A stretch of 29,745 nt of DNA from an uncultured Butyricicoccus sp. (GCA_900547195.1 URFQ01000024.1:1-29745); one strand, 5' to 3'; shown: positions 1-10,721, counted from the stretch's first letter. Notes: generated by a model from the letters alone, not told the origin. A program made the numbers and translations.

Positions 1-809
<809 letters not shown>

Positions 810-1102
810 TATTTAAAGAACCGAAGTCCTTAAAATCGACTTTAGAGTCTGACGTGTCGGTTTTTCTTTGAAAACAGAGTTCCGACGTCTGTTTGGATTC
901 ATCAAGAGTATAAACTCACGAGAATTTTCAGGTTCGTCACATACTTTTTAAAGTAAGCATTTCGTTGTTTAATTTGCAAGGTGCAATTTCGCTTTGCATT
1001 CGGCACGCGATTGCACCGCGTGTCAAATTTCTTCATGAAATTTGACCAAGGCGCTTCCCTTGTGCCAAATGCGGAACGCATTTGTTTGCTTTCAGATGAA
1101 AG
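810..1102 (-). other. rRNA operon leader, hairpin-rich
   Basis: This is the transcribed spacer between the nearest rRNA promoter and 16S. It holds several perfect inverted repeats: GTCAAATTTC/GAAATTTGAC at 1022-1046 with a 5-nt loop, GGTGCAAT/ATTGCACC at 980-1017, and CAAATGCG/CGCATTTG at about 1066-1084. On the minus strand GGTTCTTTAAATAAC, just before 16S (about 814-828), resembles the boxA-like TTCTTT motif found before Firmicutes 16S genes. No protein gene is credible here. I infer that the folds serve processing and antitermination of pre-rRNA. Confidence 0.6.
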
Positions 1103-1109
1103 CTTATTT

Positions 1110-1138
1110 ATTTTACCACGCTCAGCAAGCTTTGTCAA
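1110..1138 (-). promoter_or_regulatory. rRNA promoter, gene-proximal
   Basis: On the minus strand TTGACA (1138-1133), a 17-bp spacer and TAAAAT (1115-1110). The perfect -35, ideal spacing and near-consensus -10 point straight at the 16S gene. Confidence 0.8.
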
Positions 1139-1242
1139 GAACTTTTTTAACTTTTTTCGAAGTTTTTCAACTTCAAACAAGTTTTTCATAGCTCTTTCGG
1201 AACTTTTTGAGCAGGTTCGCCATCCTTCCGGACAGCTTATTT

Positions 1243-1271
1243 ATTATACCGCATCCAGAATCACTTGTCAA
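1243..1271 (-). promoter_or_regulatory. rRNA promoter, middle
   Basis: On the minus strand TTGACA (1271-1266), a 17-bp spacer and TATAAT (1248-1243). Both hexamers match the sigma-A consensus exactly. This is the second of three tandem promoters before 16S. Confidence 0.88.
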
Positions 1272-1338
1272 CATCTTTTTTCATCCGCTGTCAAGTTTTT
1301 TCTGTCCGCGCCGCCGCCCCTCGTGAAGCAGTTTGATT

Positions 1339-1367
1339 AGTATACGACACTTCCATCCCTTTGTCAA
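1339..1367 (-). promoter_or_regulatory. rRNA promoter, gene-distal
   Basis: On the minus strand TTGACA (1367-1362), a 17-bp spacer and TATACT (1344-1339). It begins only about 50 bp past the stop codon of the upstream condensation-domain gene on the same strand. No clear terminator lies between them, so some read-through into the rRNA operon is possible. A further lone TTGACA sits near 1289-1294 without a good -10. Confidence 0.85.
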
Positions 1368-1416
1368 CTCTTTTTTCCGCTTTTCTACAAGTTTTTTTGT
1401 TTCCTCCATGCCATCC

Positions 1417-2742
1417 TCAACCGCCGACTCGTTTTCCGTCGTATCGTGTTGGATGAAACATATAGGAATGGGTATGCGCACGGAATCCGATTTCACCGAA
1501 CACCTTCACGAGGTTGTCCACCAGGTCCGGCCGCAAGTCACGCTGCGACAATGCGATTTTGAGCGTATCGCAATAAGAACTGACCAGAATGCCAAATGGC
1601 TGATGGGCGCACGGCAGAATCGCACCATAGTCGGCAATATGACGCTCCATGCTGATCGGAACGCGGAACGGCCCGATGTTTGTCAGGATAAAGCTGTCCC
1701 GGCGAATGTACGCGCGCGCCTGTTCACGCATCATCTGCTCCTTTTCCGCAATCGGCATATCGGCCTTATGCCCGCTTGAAACGCGGTCCGCGTTTTTCAG
1801 CGCCCAATAAGCGGCATGCGGCAGCGCGCGCTGTGTATCAAAGAATTCGCTCAGCTTGCGGCAAGCTTCATCAAATGGAAGGCTGAAATATTCATAATGA
1901 AACGGCAGGTCGAGCAGCGCGACAAAAAATCGTACGGTGGGGGAATCAATATACGTGCGCAGATCCATCGGCACTTCAGCCACAATCGCTTCCTGATGAT
2001 CGCTGTCCTTGTAATATGTCCGGTACATCGCGTGACAGATTGCAGTCATGAGAAAGGTCAGCGGCGAAATATCATTTTGCTTCACATACCGCCGCACCTG
2101 GAAAAACGGCAGTGTAATCTCGCTTGTCAGCTCGTTTTCATCCTCCATATTGTCGTATTCGGGCAGATGGAACGCAGGGACGTCGGGCACATGAGCCTCG
2201 TCCGACTGCTCGGCTTTGCGCAGCTTTACAAAACCGTCCTCGTTCTCTTCCGGGGTAAAATCGGTTTCCAGGGTCCGGATGCTGCCGTCGTTCTCAATCG
2301 CATACCCACGCAGCTTGAGATAATAGAACAGGACGCATTTAATAAACTCATTGAATCCGCGCCCATCGCTTGTGCAGTGCTGATATTCCAAATAGATTGT
2401 ATTCCCTTTATATCCGCAGCAGAACAGATACCCATTTGTGTCCTCAGAGCCGATGTAATACGGCGAAATATCGTCAAACGGCAGCACAACCGGCGGCTTG
2501 TCAAGCAGGCGGTATTGGTACTGCGTTTCGCCGCGAACCAGGCCAAGCCCCATCTGCGGAAAGCGCAGCAGCGCAATTTTGAGCGCTTCCCGCAGCAATT
2601 CCGAGTCAACCGGTTCGGTCATGCGGATAATATGCCGCGGCGCGGTGGTCAGGTCACGATGGGTTGCATACATAAAGAGGCATCCATAGCTGTCCACGTC
2701 CAGCAGATGGTTTACCACATGGTTCATCATGCTATAATTCAC
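1417..2742 (-). CDS. Stand-alone condensation-domain / alcohol acetyltransferase-like protein
   Basis: A 441-residue protein with no signal peptide or membrane segment. It resembles the acyltransferase superfamily that includes NRPS condensation domains, PapA-type acyltransferases and alcohol acetyltransferases. The catalytic motif HHxxxDG appears as QHCTSDG at residues 121-127, so the second (catalytic) His122 and the Asp-Gly are kept while the first His is Gln. The C-terminal half has a family-like block around PFGILVSSYCDTLKIALS. No carrier-protein, adenylation or other NRPS domain is fused or adjacent, so it probably acylates a free small molecule or lipid; the substrate is unknown. Translation starts at GTG, with AGGAGG 7 bp upstream. 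It is monocistronic and ends just before the rRNA promoters. The superfamily call is fairly sure; the function is open. Confidence 0.75.
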   Translation of the reverse strand: MNYSMMNHVVNHLLDVDSYGCLFMYATHRDLTTAPRHIIRMTEPVDSELLREALKIALLRFPQMGLGLVRGETQYQYRLLDKPPVVLPFDDISPYYIGSEDTNGYLFCCGYKGNTIYLEYQHCTSDGRGFNEFIKCVLFYYLKLRGYAIENDGSIRTLETDFTPEENEDGFVKLRKAEQSDEAHVPDVPAFHLPEYDNMEDENELTSEITLPFFQVRRYVKQNDISPLTFLMTAICHAMYRTYYKDSDHQEAIVAEVPMDLRTYIDSPTVRFFVALLDLPFHYEYFSLPFDEACRKLSEFFDTQRALPHAAYWALKNADRVSSGHKADMPIAEKEQMMREQARAYIRRDSFILTNIGPFRVPISMERHIADYGAILPCAHQPFGILVSSYCDTLKIALSQRDLRPDLVDNLVKVFGEIGFRAHTHSYMFHPTRYDGKRVGG

Positions 2743-3069
2743 AGTTCTTCCTCCTATCGGATTCCTGCGTGCTTCATCCTCATAATACTTTGATAATCTT
2801 ACTATTAGTATACCGAACCACCATCCGAAAAGGTATGGGCTTGTTTACCAGATTTTAAATGGAATATCGATTTTTTACTGACAAAATCGTGTACCATGTA
2901 TGGTTTCTGCACATTTTCTGTAAACCTTTCTGCAAACTATTTGTCTTTTTTTCGTGCGGCGGCTTTTCGCAGGTTTCGCCTTTTTTCGCAGGAACCGTAG
3001 CATGCACCCGTAGATTCTGGTATGATAGAAGAAACCGTTATTTTGAAATTCATGATGGAGGGATTTCCT
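2743..3069. promoter_or_regulatory. Divergent intergenic region between the condensation gene and the DUF1015 gene
   Basis: AT-rich DNA without a gene. For the minus gene, TATACT (2812-2807) is a good -10 but the -35 is weak. For the plus gene, TGGTATGAT at 3018-3026 is an extended -10 with no convincing -35, about 45 bp before the start codon. Between them lie three near-copies of TTTCTGYAMAC spaced 11-12 bp apart (2904-2937) and an inverted repeat CGATTTT/AAAATCG near 2868-2889. No known operator is recognised. Confidence 0.5.
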
Positions 3070-4386
3070 ATGTCGATCCGCTGTGCGCGCGTCCCGCGCA
3101 TCCTGATGCCCAAAGCCGGCATCGATCTTGCCAAATGGGCGGTTGTCGCCTGCGACCAATACACCTCGCAGCCTGCCTACTGGGAAGAGGTAGACCGCAT
3201 TGTGGGCGATGCGCCGTCCACCCTGCGCCTGACCCTGCCCGAAGTCCATCTGGAAAGCCCGGACTGTCCGGCCTACATCGAGAAGATTCACGCCGCCATG
3301 CAGGCCTATATGCAGGACGGCGTGCTAACCGAGCTGCCCGCAGGCGCCGTGCTGCTCGCGCGCGATACCGGCGGTGCCTGCCCGCGCCGCGGCCTGATGC
3401 TCTCCTTTGATCTGGACGCTTATGAATACACGCCCGGCTCGGCGTCGCCCATCCGCCCGACCGAGAAAACCGTTGTAGAGCGCATCCCGCCGCGCCTCAA
3501 GGTGCGCGAAGGCGCGGCCATCGAGCTGCCGCACATTATGCTGCTCATTGATGACCCCGGCCGTTCGGTGATCGAGCCGCTCTACGAGCGCCGCGCGGAG
3601 TTTTCCAAGCTATATGATGTGGAACTGATGCAGGGGGGCGGGCATCTGGCCGGCTGGTTTATTCCGCAAAGCGCGGAGACCGACGCACTGCTGGACGCGC
3701 TTGCAAAGCTCGGCGACCGCGCCGTATTCGACGCCAAATATGGCGTTACCGACGGCCGACCAGTGCTGCCTTATGCAGTCGGTGACGGCAACCATTCCAT
3801 GGCGACCGCCAAGGCCTATTGGGAAGAAATCAAGCCCACGCTGACCGCCGAAGAGCGCGAGACCCATCCGGCGCGCTACGTGCTTGCCGAGGTCGTCAAC
3901 GTGCATGATGAGAGCATTGTCATTGAGGGGATTCACCGCGCGCTGTTTGGCGTGGACGCCGTCGATGTCCTCGATGCGGCCAGCCGCTTTTTCCGCGCGC
4001 ACGGCGCAGAGGTTTCGGTGGCCGAGTCCATCCCGTCCGCGCTGCCGGAGGATGTGCAGCCCTTCCCGTTCCAGGCGGGCACGCACACCGGTACGATGCT
4101 GGTCAAGGTGTCGCCATGGGCGCTGCCTGTGGCCACGCTCCAGGCGTTCCTGGACGACTATCTGGCCGCCCATCCGCAATCAAAAATCGATTACATCCAT
4201 GGCCTTGGCGTGCTGCACGACCTGGCCGCACAGTCGGGCAACATGGGCTTTGCGCTGCCCGACCCGGCCAAGGACGACCTGTTCCGTGGCGTCATCTTCG
4301 ACGGCGTGCTGCCGCGCAAGACGTTTTCCATGGGCGACGCCCGGGAAAAACGCTTTTATATGGAAGCGAGGCGAATCACCGGATAA
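3070..4386 (+). CDS. DUF1015 family protein
   Basis: A 438-residue protein of the DUF1015 family (SpsI-like HTH-annotated proteins of unknown biochemical role). The family hallmark GDGNHSMATAK lies at residues 238-248, after an N-terminal domain with VVACDQYTSQPAYWEE. There is no signal peptide or membrane helix, so it is probably cytosolic. Length is normal for the family. I chose the ATG at 3070 because GGAGGG stands 7 bp before it; an in-frame ATG 48 bp upstream has no such site and would place the start inside the promoter region. It is monocistronic and ends at a strong shared terminator. The family is well recognised; the activity is not known. The GDGNH block has been suggested to bind a nucleotide or metal, but I cannot show that. 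Confidence 0.88.
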   Translation: MSIRCARVPRILMPKAGIDLAKWAVVACDQYTSQPAYWEEVDRIVGDAPSTLRLTLPEVHLESPDCPAYIEKIHAAMQAYMQDGVLTELPAGAVLLARDTGGACPRRGLMLSFDLDAYEYTPGSASPIRPTEKTVVERIPPRLKVREGAAIELPHIMLLIDDPGRSVIEPLYERRAEFSKLYDVELMQGGGHLAGWFIPQSAETDALLDALAKLGDRAVFDAKYGVTDGRPVLPYAVGDGNHSMATAKAYWEEIKPTLTAEERETHPARYVLAEVVNVHDESIVIEGIHRALFGVDAVDVLDAASRFFRAHGAEVSVAESIPSALPEDVQPFPFQAGTHTGTMLVKVSPWALPVATLQAFLDDYLAAHPQSKIDYIHGLGVLHDLAAQSGNMGFALPDPAKDDLFRGVIFDGVLPRKTFSMGDAREKRFYMEARRITG

Positions 4387-4390
4387 AAAG

Positions 4391-4434
4391 AAAGGGCGCG
4401 GTGCAGAACAAGTTCTGCACCGCGCCCTTTTGTG
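4391..4434. terminator. Bidirectional terminator between convergent genes
   Basis: A perfect long hairpin, AAAGGGCGCGGTGCAGAAC paired with its exact complement at 4412-4430. The loop is 2 nt as written, in practice about 4 nt. T-rich sequence follows on the plus strand, and A-rich sequence precedes it to serve the minus strand. It lies between the stops of the DUF1015 gene (+) and the SLH gene (-), separated by only 50 bp, so one hairpin ends both transcripts. Confidence 0.93.
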
Positions 4435-4436
4435 TT

Positions 4437-6710
4437 TTACGATACCGTAATGATGCGGATCTTGCCGCCCTTCTCGGCGGTACGTTCGGCATACAGCGTA
4501 AAGTTTTCATAATCGGCTTTCGCCTGGTTGAGCGTCATAAACTTGCGCGTCCCCGGCAGGTAAACCTGCACTTCATCCGATACCGGGTAGTAGCCCGATG
4601 CGGTGCGCACGCCATCCACGCCGTCAAAGGCGCTGAGGCCCACGGTGTCGACCTTGGTCAGGCGGATGCTGGAAAGGAACTGCCGTGTTTCGTTGTTTTC
4701 CGCCCCTTTCGGGAAACCGATTGGGCCGCTGCCCAGGCCGTCCGGCTTTGAAACCACCCGATAGGTCAGCTCCTTTTGCGTTTTGTCGGAATAATCGTAG
4801 AAGCGCAGCGTTGCAACGTTCTCGCCGGTTGTCTGATACCCTCCGTTGCCGTCTTGATAGCGGCCTTCGGTATAGTATCCATATCCATAGTTCCACGCAT
4901 TGCCGGTCACGTCGCCCAACACGAATGCAATCACGCTGCCGGTCGAATCTGTGACGACCGAACGGATGCTGTCCGCCCGGATGACTGTGGATGGCAATTC
5001 GGAGAACGTGGTCTCATAGAGCGGCGCGCGTTTTTCAACCTGTTCCCAGATCCGCACGTCCGGGGATACTTTTTTCCCTCCCAGCGTGCCCGCGTCCACA
5101 TCCCAGTCGCCCGAAGGCTTGCCGGACAGGGAGCGGCTGGAAAGCGTCAGTTCCCCGTCGCTGTTCCCGGAGACGGTCACCGGCTGTCCGAACAGCTTCT
5201 TATCGTCTGTGCTGCTCAGCGGGCCGCGCACCGTGACGCCGTTCCACAGGGTCACAATGGCGTCGCCGCCGTTCATGCCGGAAAAGACGCCGGCCATGTC
5301 TGCACGCAGATCGCTCGCCGGGAACGCCGCCGCAACCGCGCCGCGCGCATCGAACAAAACCGTAATGCGGTCGCCCGCCTTAAAATCTGCAAAATATGTC
5401 GCTGCGCGTTCGGAAACCTTGTAATTCTGCCCAAGCATTTCAATCGTTTCCGGGCTTTTGATGGATGGCTTGCCGGAGTCATAATAGCCGGTCACCCGGA
5501 CGTCGGAAACCTCCGCAGTCTTCGCCGCAGCGTCCATGGTGACCACGTCATACGGTTTCAGCAAATCCGCGGACACGCGGACGCCGTTTTTCAGGATGGT
5601 GAAATTGGACGGGACGCCGGCCGCGTTTTTCGTGCCGTATACAAAACTGTTTTCCGAAGCGCCGCGTTCCGCGACGCTGATCAGCTCCAGCGCGCCCGCC
5701 TCGTCGTAGTGCAGCGTGATTGCGTCGCCGGGCTGGATGTCAAACCAGGTTTCGGAAAACCTCGCGACCTCACCGTTTACGTACAGCAGGACGTCCCGCT
5801 CGGGCTTGACAGTCTCCTCGCCCGTGGTTTCAATCCGGTCGCGCTGTACGCGGCGCACCTCATACGCTTCGCTGCGGCCTTTGTTGTCCGGCACAATGGT
5901 CAGCACCGTGTTCGGGGAGGTCTTGCTGTAATAGATGGTGCCGCTTACGCCAATGAGCGCGGAATCGAGCACCCCGTCGGTCGTTTTGGTCACCGGCTCG
6001 TCCCCGCCCGTATAAAACCGCGCCTGGTTTTTGCGCAGGTCGCCGTCTGTCTCGCTTGTTGCGAGCAAAATGGCCCCTTCGCTGTCCGAGGACGAGGTCA
6101 GCAAATTGATCAGCTTGCTATCTTCCTTGCCCGGGGTATCCAGCGTATTGAGCAGCATAATCGCTGCATCCCCGCGCGACACCGGGCTGGACGCGGTCAT
6201 CACCGAAGCGCCGTCTGCAAGCCCTTCCGACTGGGCGCGCGCAATGTAATCGCCCGGCCACGTATGCCCGATGTCCTCAATCGAATAGCCCAGCATGAGC
6301 ATCAGCATGGTGCAGGCTTCGCCGTAATTGATCGTGCGGTCAGGCTGGAAGGTCCCATCCGCATATCCGTGGATGATGCTTTTCCCCTTGATGTCGGGGT
6401 GTTTGACCGCCGCGTTAATGTAGCCGGCCGCCCAGTGGCTGCCCGGCACGTCCGGGAACACCGTATAGCTTTTGTACGCCGTGACATCGGTTACGCCGAA
6501 TGCGGTGACGACCAGCTTGGCAAACTCGGCGCGGGTCAGGCTGCGGTTCGGGGCGAACGTCCCGCCGCTGTCGCCTTCCATAATCTTCAGGGATTTGAGC
6601 ACAGCCGCCGTCTGTGCAAGTTCCGGCGCCTGAATGTCGCGGAACGCCGCGCCGCACGTCCCGACCAGCAGGGCCATGGCGACAAGGCCGCCTAAAAATC
6701 GTTTCTTCAT
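4437..6710 (-). CDS. S-layer homology (SLH) domain surface protein
   Basis: A 757-residue secreted protein. Residues 1-22 form a Sec signal peptide (MKKRFLGG, a hydrophobic core, then CGAAF). Three SLH repeats follow at about 23-72, 85-141 and 149-192, with typical blocks such as TFAPNRSLTRAEFAKLVV and YADGTFQPDRTINYGEA. SLH triplets bind pyruvylated secondary wall polymer and anchor proteins to Gram-positive walls. The remaining 560 residues are unrecognised; they are rich in beta-type, Thr/Ser/Asp/Gly sequence, with an aromatic GYGYYTEGRYQDGNGGY stretch near residues 610-626. The gene begins 24 bp after the permease stop, with a ribosome binding site in the gap, so it is the last gene of the export operon. 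A role in positioning the exporter or handling its substrate at the wall is inference. Confidence 0.88.
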   Translation of the reverse strand: MKKRFLGGLVAMALLVGTCGAAFRDIQAPELAQTAAVLKSLKIMEGDSGGTFAPNRSLTRAEFAKLVVTAFGVTDVTAYKSYTVFPDVPGSHWAAGYINAAVKHPDIKGKSIIHGYADGTFQPDRTINYGEACTMLMLMLGYSIEDIGHTWPGDYIARAQSEGLADGASVMTASSPVSRGDAAIMLLNTLDTPGKEDSKLINLLTSSSDSEGAILLATSETDGDLRKNQARFYTGGDEPVTKTTDGVLDSALIGVSGTIYYSKTSPNTVLTIVPDNKGRSEAYEVRRVQRDRIETTGEETVKPERDVLLYVNGEVARFSETWFDIQPGDAITLHYDEAGALELISVAERGASENSFVYGTKNAAGVPSNFTILKNGVRVSADLLKPYDVVTMDAAAKTAEVSDVRVTGYYDSGKPSIKSPETIEMLGQNYKVSERAATYFADFKAGDRITVLFDARGAVAAAFPASDLRADMAGVFSGMNGGDAIVTLWNGVTVRGPLSSTDDKKLFGQPVTVSGNSDGELTLSSRSLSGKPSGDWDVDAGTLGGKKVSPDVRIWEQVEKRAPLYETTFSELPSTVIRADSIRSVVTDSTGSVIAFVLGDVTGNAWNYGYGYYTEGRYQDGNGGYQTTGENVATLRFYDYSDKTQKELTYRVVSKPDGLGSGPIGFPKGAENNETRQFLSSIRLTKVDTVGLSAFDGVDGVRTASGYYPVSDEVQVYLPGTRKFMTLNQAKADYENFTLYAERTAEKGGKIRIITVS

Positions 6711-6734
6711 GTTGTACCTCCTAATTCCCCACCA

Positions 6735-7981
<1,247 letters not shown>

Positions 7982-7985
<4 letters not shown>

Positions 7986-8731
7986 GCGGGCACGCCCCCT
8001 CTCCCCGCGCGGTCGGAAATCACGCGGCCGTCCTGAATGGTGATGATCCGCTCGGCAACCTCAGCCAGGTCGTTGTCATGGGTGATCAGGATGATCGACG
8101 TGCCCTGCCGGTTGAGCACGAGCAGCTGCCGCATAATTTCAGCGCCTGATTTGGAATCGAGGTTGCCTGTCGGCTCGTCGGCCATGATGATCGGCGGTTT
8201 TGCCGCCACGGCGCGGGCAATGGCCACGCGCTGCTGCTGGCCGCCCGACATCTCGCCCGGGCGGTGCCCCATACGCTGCTCCAGCCCCACCGATATGAGC
8301 GCCTGGACAGCAAGTTTCCGCCGCTCGGCCGCGCCCATGCCGCGGTAAATAAGCGGCAGTTCGACATTTTCGAGCGCCGTCAGGCCGGGAATCAGGTTGA
8401 ACCCCTGGAAGATAAACCCGATTTCACGGTTGCGGATGCCGGCCAGCACCGACGGCCGCATGTCGCTCACCGCCTGGCCGTCCAGATGGTAGGTGCCGTA
8501 GGTCGGGATATCGAGACAGCCGAGGATGTTCATGAGCGTCGATTTGCCCGAGCCTGACTGCCCAAGGATGCACAGGAACTGCCCCCAGGGCACCTGCAGG
8601 GAAATATTATCGAGGGCGCGCACCTCGTTTTCCTTGCCTTCATGATAGATTTTGCTCAACTGCCGCACATCGATCAGCAGGCGGCTGTCCACCGGCTGCG
8701 CGGCCGGCGCGCGCTTCTTTTTACGAAACAT
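7982..8731 (-). CDS. ABC transporter ATP-binding protein, MacB/LolD type
   Basis: A 249-residue ATPase. Counting from the GTG one codon earlier, it has Walker A GQSGSGKST (58-66), Q-loop Gln110, signature MSGGQQQRV (162-170), Walker B IIMADEP (182-188) and switch His219. The D-loop TGNLDSKSG is typical of the MacB/LolD/FtsE branch. About 20 extra basic residues precede the domain. I start at the ATG at 8731 because GGGAGG (8743-8738) is well placed for it and too close to the GTG at 8734. The gene overlaps the permease by 4 bp and follows the adaptor stop by 13 bp, so all three are co-translated as one transporter. Confidence 0.95.
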
Positions 8732-8744
8732 CACGCGCCTCCCT

Positions 8745-10595
8745 TTAACCGATGGCGAAAGCGCCGCTGTTCATTTCCTCAAACATATCCTGCGGGCCGC
8801 TGAGGAACACCTCGGTGCCCTCGTCGATACCGGAAAGGATTTCTACATTGCTGCTGTCTGAAATACCGACCGCAACCGGAACCAGTTCGAACCCTTCCGG
8901 GATATCGTCAGTGCCCTCCGGGATGGGAATGGTTTCGTCAAACGCCTGCCCTTCGGCGGGCTTTGCAAAGACCGCTGTGCCCTCGTCGGTGTTGACCAGC
9001 GCGCGCGCCGGGATGGTGATACAGTCCTCGGACTGGGCGGTGGTGATCTTGTAGCTCACGTAATACCCCATGGATACGCTGACGCCCTCGGGCAGCGGGT
9101 CGAGCACGATCACGGCCGTGTAGGTCGGCATGCTGCCGTTGCCGCTGTTCTCCTCCGCCTGCATGGATACGCTCTCCACCGTGCCGCTGAGCGCCATATC
9201 CTCGGCGCCGTTGTACATCGTAAGCGTCGCCATCTGGCCGGGCATTACGGCGTTGATGTCGTTCATTGCGATCTGCGCCTTGACAACCAGCGTGGACATG
9301 TCCGCGACCACGCAGGGCGCCGTGCCGCCCGCCAGCTCGGCGTCGACTGCCGTATCCATCTTCAGCACCACGCCGTCAATCGGGGACGTGACCGCCGCGC
9401 CTGAAATGATGGTTTCCAGTTCGGCAATGCGTTTCTGTTTTTCTGCAAGGGCGTGCTGCTGGCTTTGCAGCGTGCGCGCTGCGGTATCGACCGCGCGGGT
9501 CAGGTCCTCGTTCGCCTGCTGCACAATGACTGCGCCTGCGGCAAACTTATAGTAGTCCAGGCCGCTGATGCGGGTAATATCGCCGGTTTGCTTGGCCGTG
9601 ACGGTCTCCTCGCGGCTGTATTCGAGCAGCCCGGCCTCAGCGGGCATCACCTTGCCCGCCGCCGTGGCCACTTCGGCGGTCGCGGCCATGCCCTTTTTGA
9701 GCGCGCCCGGATTGTTCACAGCAATCGTCACGCGGAACAGGCGGGTGCCGTCGTCCGACACCTTCTCGATGCGTTCGACCGATTCCACCTGCCCGGAAAC
9801 CGTGGACATATTCGCCGGGATGGATACGGTTGCAGCCGCGCCCTTCTGGATGTCGTCAATATACGCATAGCTGAAATACAGCGGCAGCTTCATGACCGTA
9901 TCGTCGACCAGCGTACCCAGCACCGTGCCGCCCGGCAGCTCGTCGCCCACGCGCCAGGTCTTTGTTTTTTCATCGCCCTCCGGAGGAACCATCCGCCCGG
10001 TAAAGGGGGCGGTCGTAGTCAGCTCGGCGACGCTCTTCTCGGCGGCTGTCACCCCGGAGGAGGCTTCATCCAGCGAGCGCTGGGCTTCTTCCATGTCCTT
10101 GCGCGCTTCGTCAAGTTCCTTGCGGATCTCGGCCGGATCGACCGTAAACAGCTTGTCTCCCGCCTTCACCGCCTGCCCGGCCTGCACCAGCACTTCTGTA
10201 ACCTTGCCTTTGAGATCCTTACCAAGTTCGACCTGCGTGCGCGCCGCAATCTGTCCGTCGCCTTCAATGTAGGTTTCCAGATAGCCGCGTGTGGCAACCG
10301 CGGTGTTTTCCCCGCTCTGCTGTTCCGGCTCCTCGCCAGTCTTGTGCACCAGATAAAACCCGCCCGCGAACAACCCGGCCAGCACCAGCACCGTTAAGCC
10401 GATCTTGACCGGCCGCGGCACCCGCCGTTTGGGGCCGTTCATCAAATCGGCATAGCGGTTGCGCACCGGAGCGTCCGTTTCTTCCGGGGGTACGCTCCTC
10501 TCTTCCGTGGGCGCGGCGCCGTCCATCGCCTCTGCGATGCCCTGCACGGCCTCTTCCTTGCCTTCCTGCTCCATTGTTGTCATCTTGTTGTCCAT
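8745..10595 (-). CDS. Efflux periplasmic-adaptor-like protein, MacA/HlyD family
   Basis: A 616-residue membrane-fusion-type protein. A charged cytoplasmic tail of about 60 residues precedes one membrane helix (about 64-86, VKIGLTVLVLAGLFAGGFYLV). Then come a biotinyl/lipoyl-like half motif (VTEVLVQAGQAVKAGDKLFTVD), a coiled-coil arm (PAEIRKELDEARKDMEEAQRSLDEA), beta-barrel segments, a second coiled-coil (ARTLQSQQHALAEKQKRIAELE) with the matching lipoyl half (TSPIDGVVLKMDT), and a C-terminal barrel. At 616 residues it is much longer than MacA (about 370), apparently from an extra arm and barrel segment. In Gram-positives such adaptors bridge the ABC permease to the wall space. It is the first gene of the operon, behind a strong promoter and palindromic operator. 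Confidence 0.9.
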   Translation of the reverse strand: MDNKMTTMEQEGKEEAVQGIAEAMDGAAPTEERSVPPEETDAPVRNRYADLMNGPKRRVPRPVKIGLTVLVLAGLFAGGFYLVHKTGEEPEQQSGENTAVATRGYLETYIEGDGQIAARTQVELGKDLKGKVTEVLVQAGQAVKAGDKLFTVDPAEIRKELDEARKDMEEAQRSLDEASSGVTAAEKSVAELTTTAPFTGRMVPPEGDEKTKTWRVGDELPGGTVLGTLVDDTVMKLPLYFSYAYIDDIQKGAAATVSIPANMSTVSGQVESVERIEKVSDDGTRLFRVTIAVNNPGALKKGMAATAEVATAAGKVMPAEAGLLEYSREETVTAKQTGDITRISGLDYYKFAAGAVIVQQANEDLTRAVDTAARTLQSQQHALAEKQKRIAELETIISGAAVTSPIDGVVLKMDTAVDAELAGGTAPCVVADMSTLVVKAQIAMNDINAVMPGQMATLTMYNGAEDMALSGTVESVSMQAEENSGNGSMPTYTAVIVLDPLPEGVSVSMGYYVSYKITTAQSEDCITIPARALVNTDEGTAVFAKPAEGQAFDETIPIPEGTDDIPEGFELVPVAVGISDSSNVEILSGIDEGTEVFLSGPQDMFEEMNSGAFAIG

Positions 10596-10656
10596 TTGCC
10601 CTACTTCCTTTCCCGCGGCCCGTCCGTCTCCACCCGTTGTGCCGCTCTTGAACTAC

Positions 10657-10677
10657 TGTACTAATTATATTAGTACA
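10657..10677. promoter_or_regulatory. Palindromic operator downstream of the export operon promoter
   Basis: A perfect 21-bp inverted repeat, TGTACTAAT-TAT-ATTAGTACA, with 9-bp arms and a 3-bp centre. It begins about 15 bp downstream of the -10 box, around +8 to +28 of the predicted transcript, a classic roadblock position. The shape fits a dimeric winged-helix repressor such as a GntR/YtrA- or MarR-type protein; that class assignment is inference, and no such gene lies in the window. Confidence 0.75.
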
Positions 10678-10691
10678 CGTTTATACTCTTC

Positions 10692-10721
10692 AGTATACCG
10701 TCGTGCATCCGCCGCTGTCAA
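10692..10721 (-). promoter_or_regulatory. Promoter of the export operon
   Basis: On the minus strand TTGACA (10721-10716), an 18-bp spacer and TATACT (10697-10692). The predicted start near 10685 leaves a leader of about 90 nt before the adaptor ATG, with the operator inside it. Confidence 0.85.

Noticed and set aside
902..1340. Open frames on both strands in the rRNA leader and promoter region (for example 902-1189 minus and 981-1340 plus)
   Set aside because: They cover rRNA promoters and leader hairpins, read as low-complexity Phe/Lys/Ser sequence, and have no family resemblance.
4776..6695. Long plus-strand open frame opposite the SLH protein gene
   Set aside because: It is the antisense of a GC-rich gene; the minus-strand product has a signal peptide and three SLH repeats, while the plus product has no recognisable domain.
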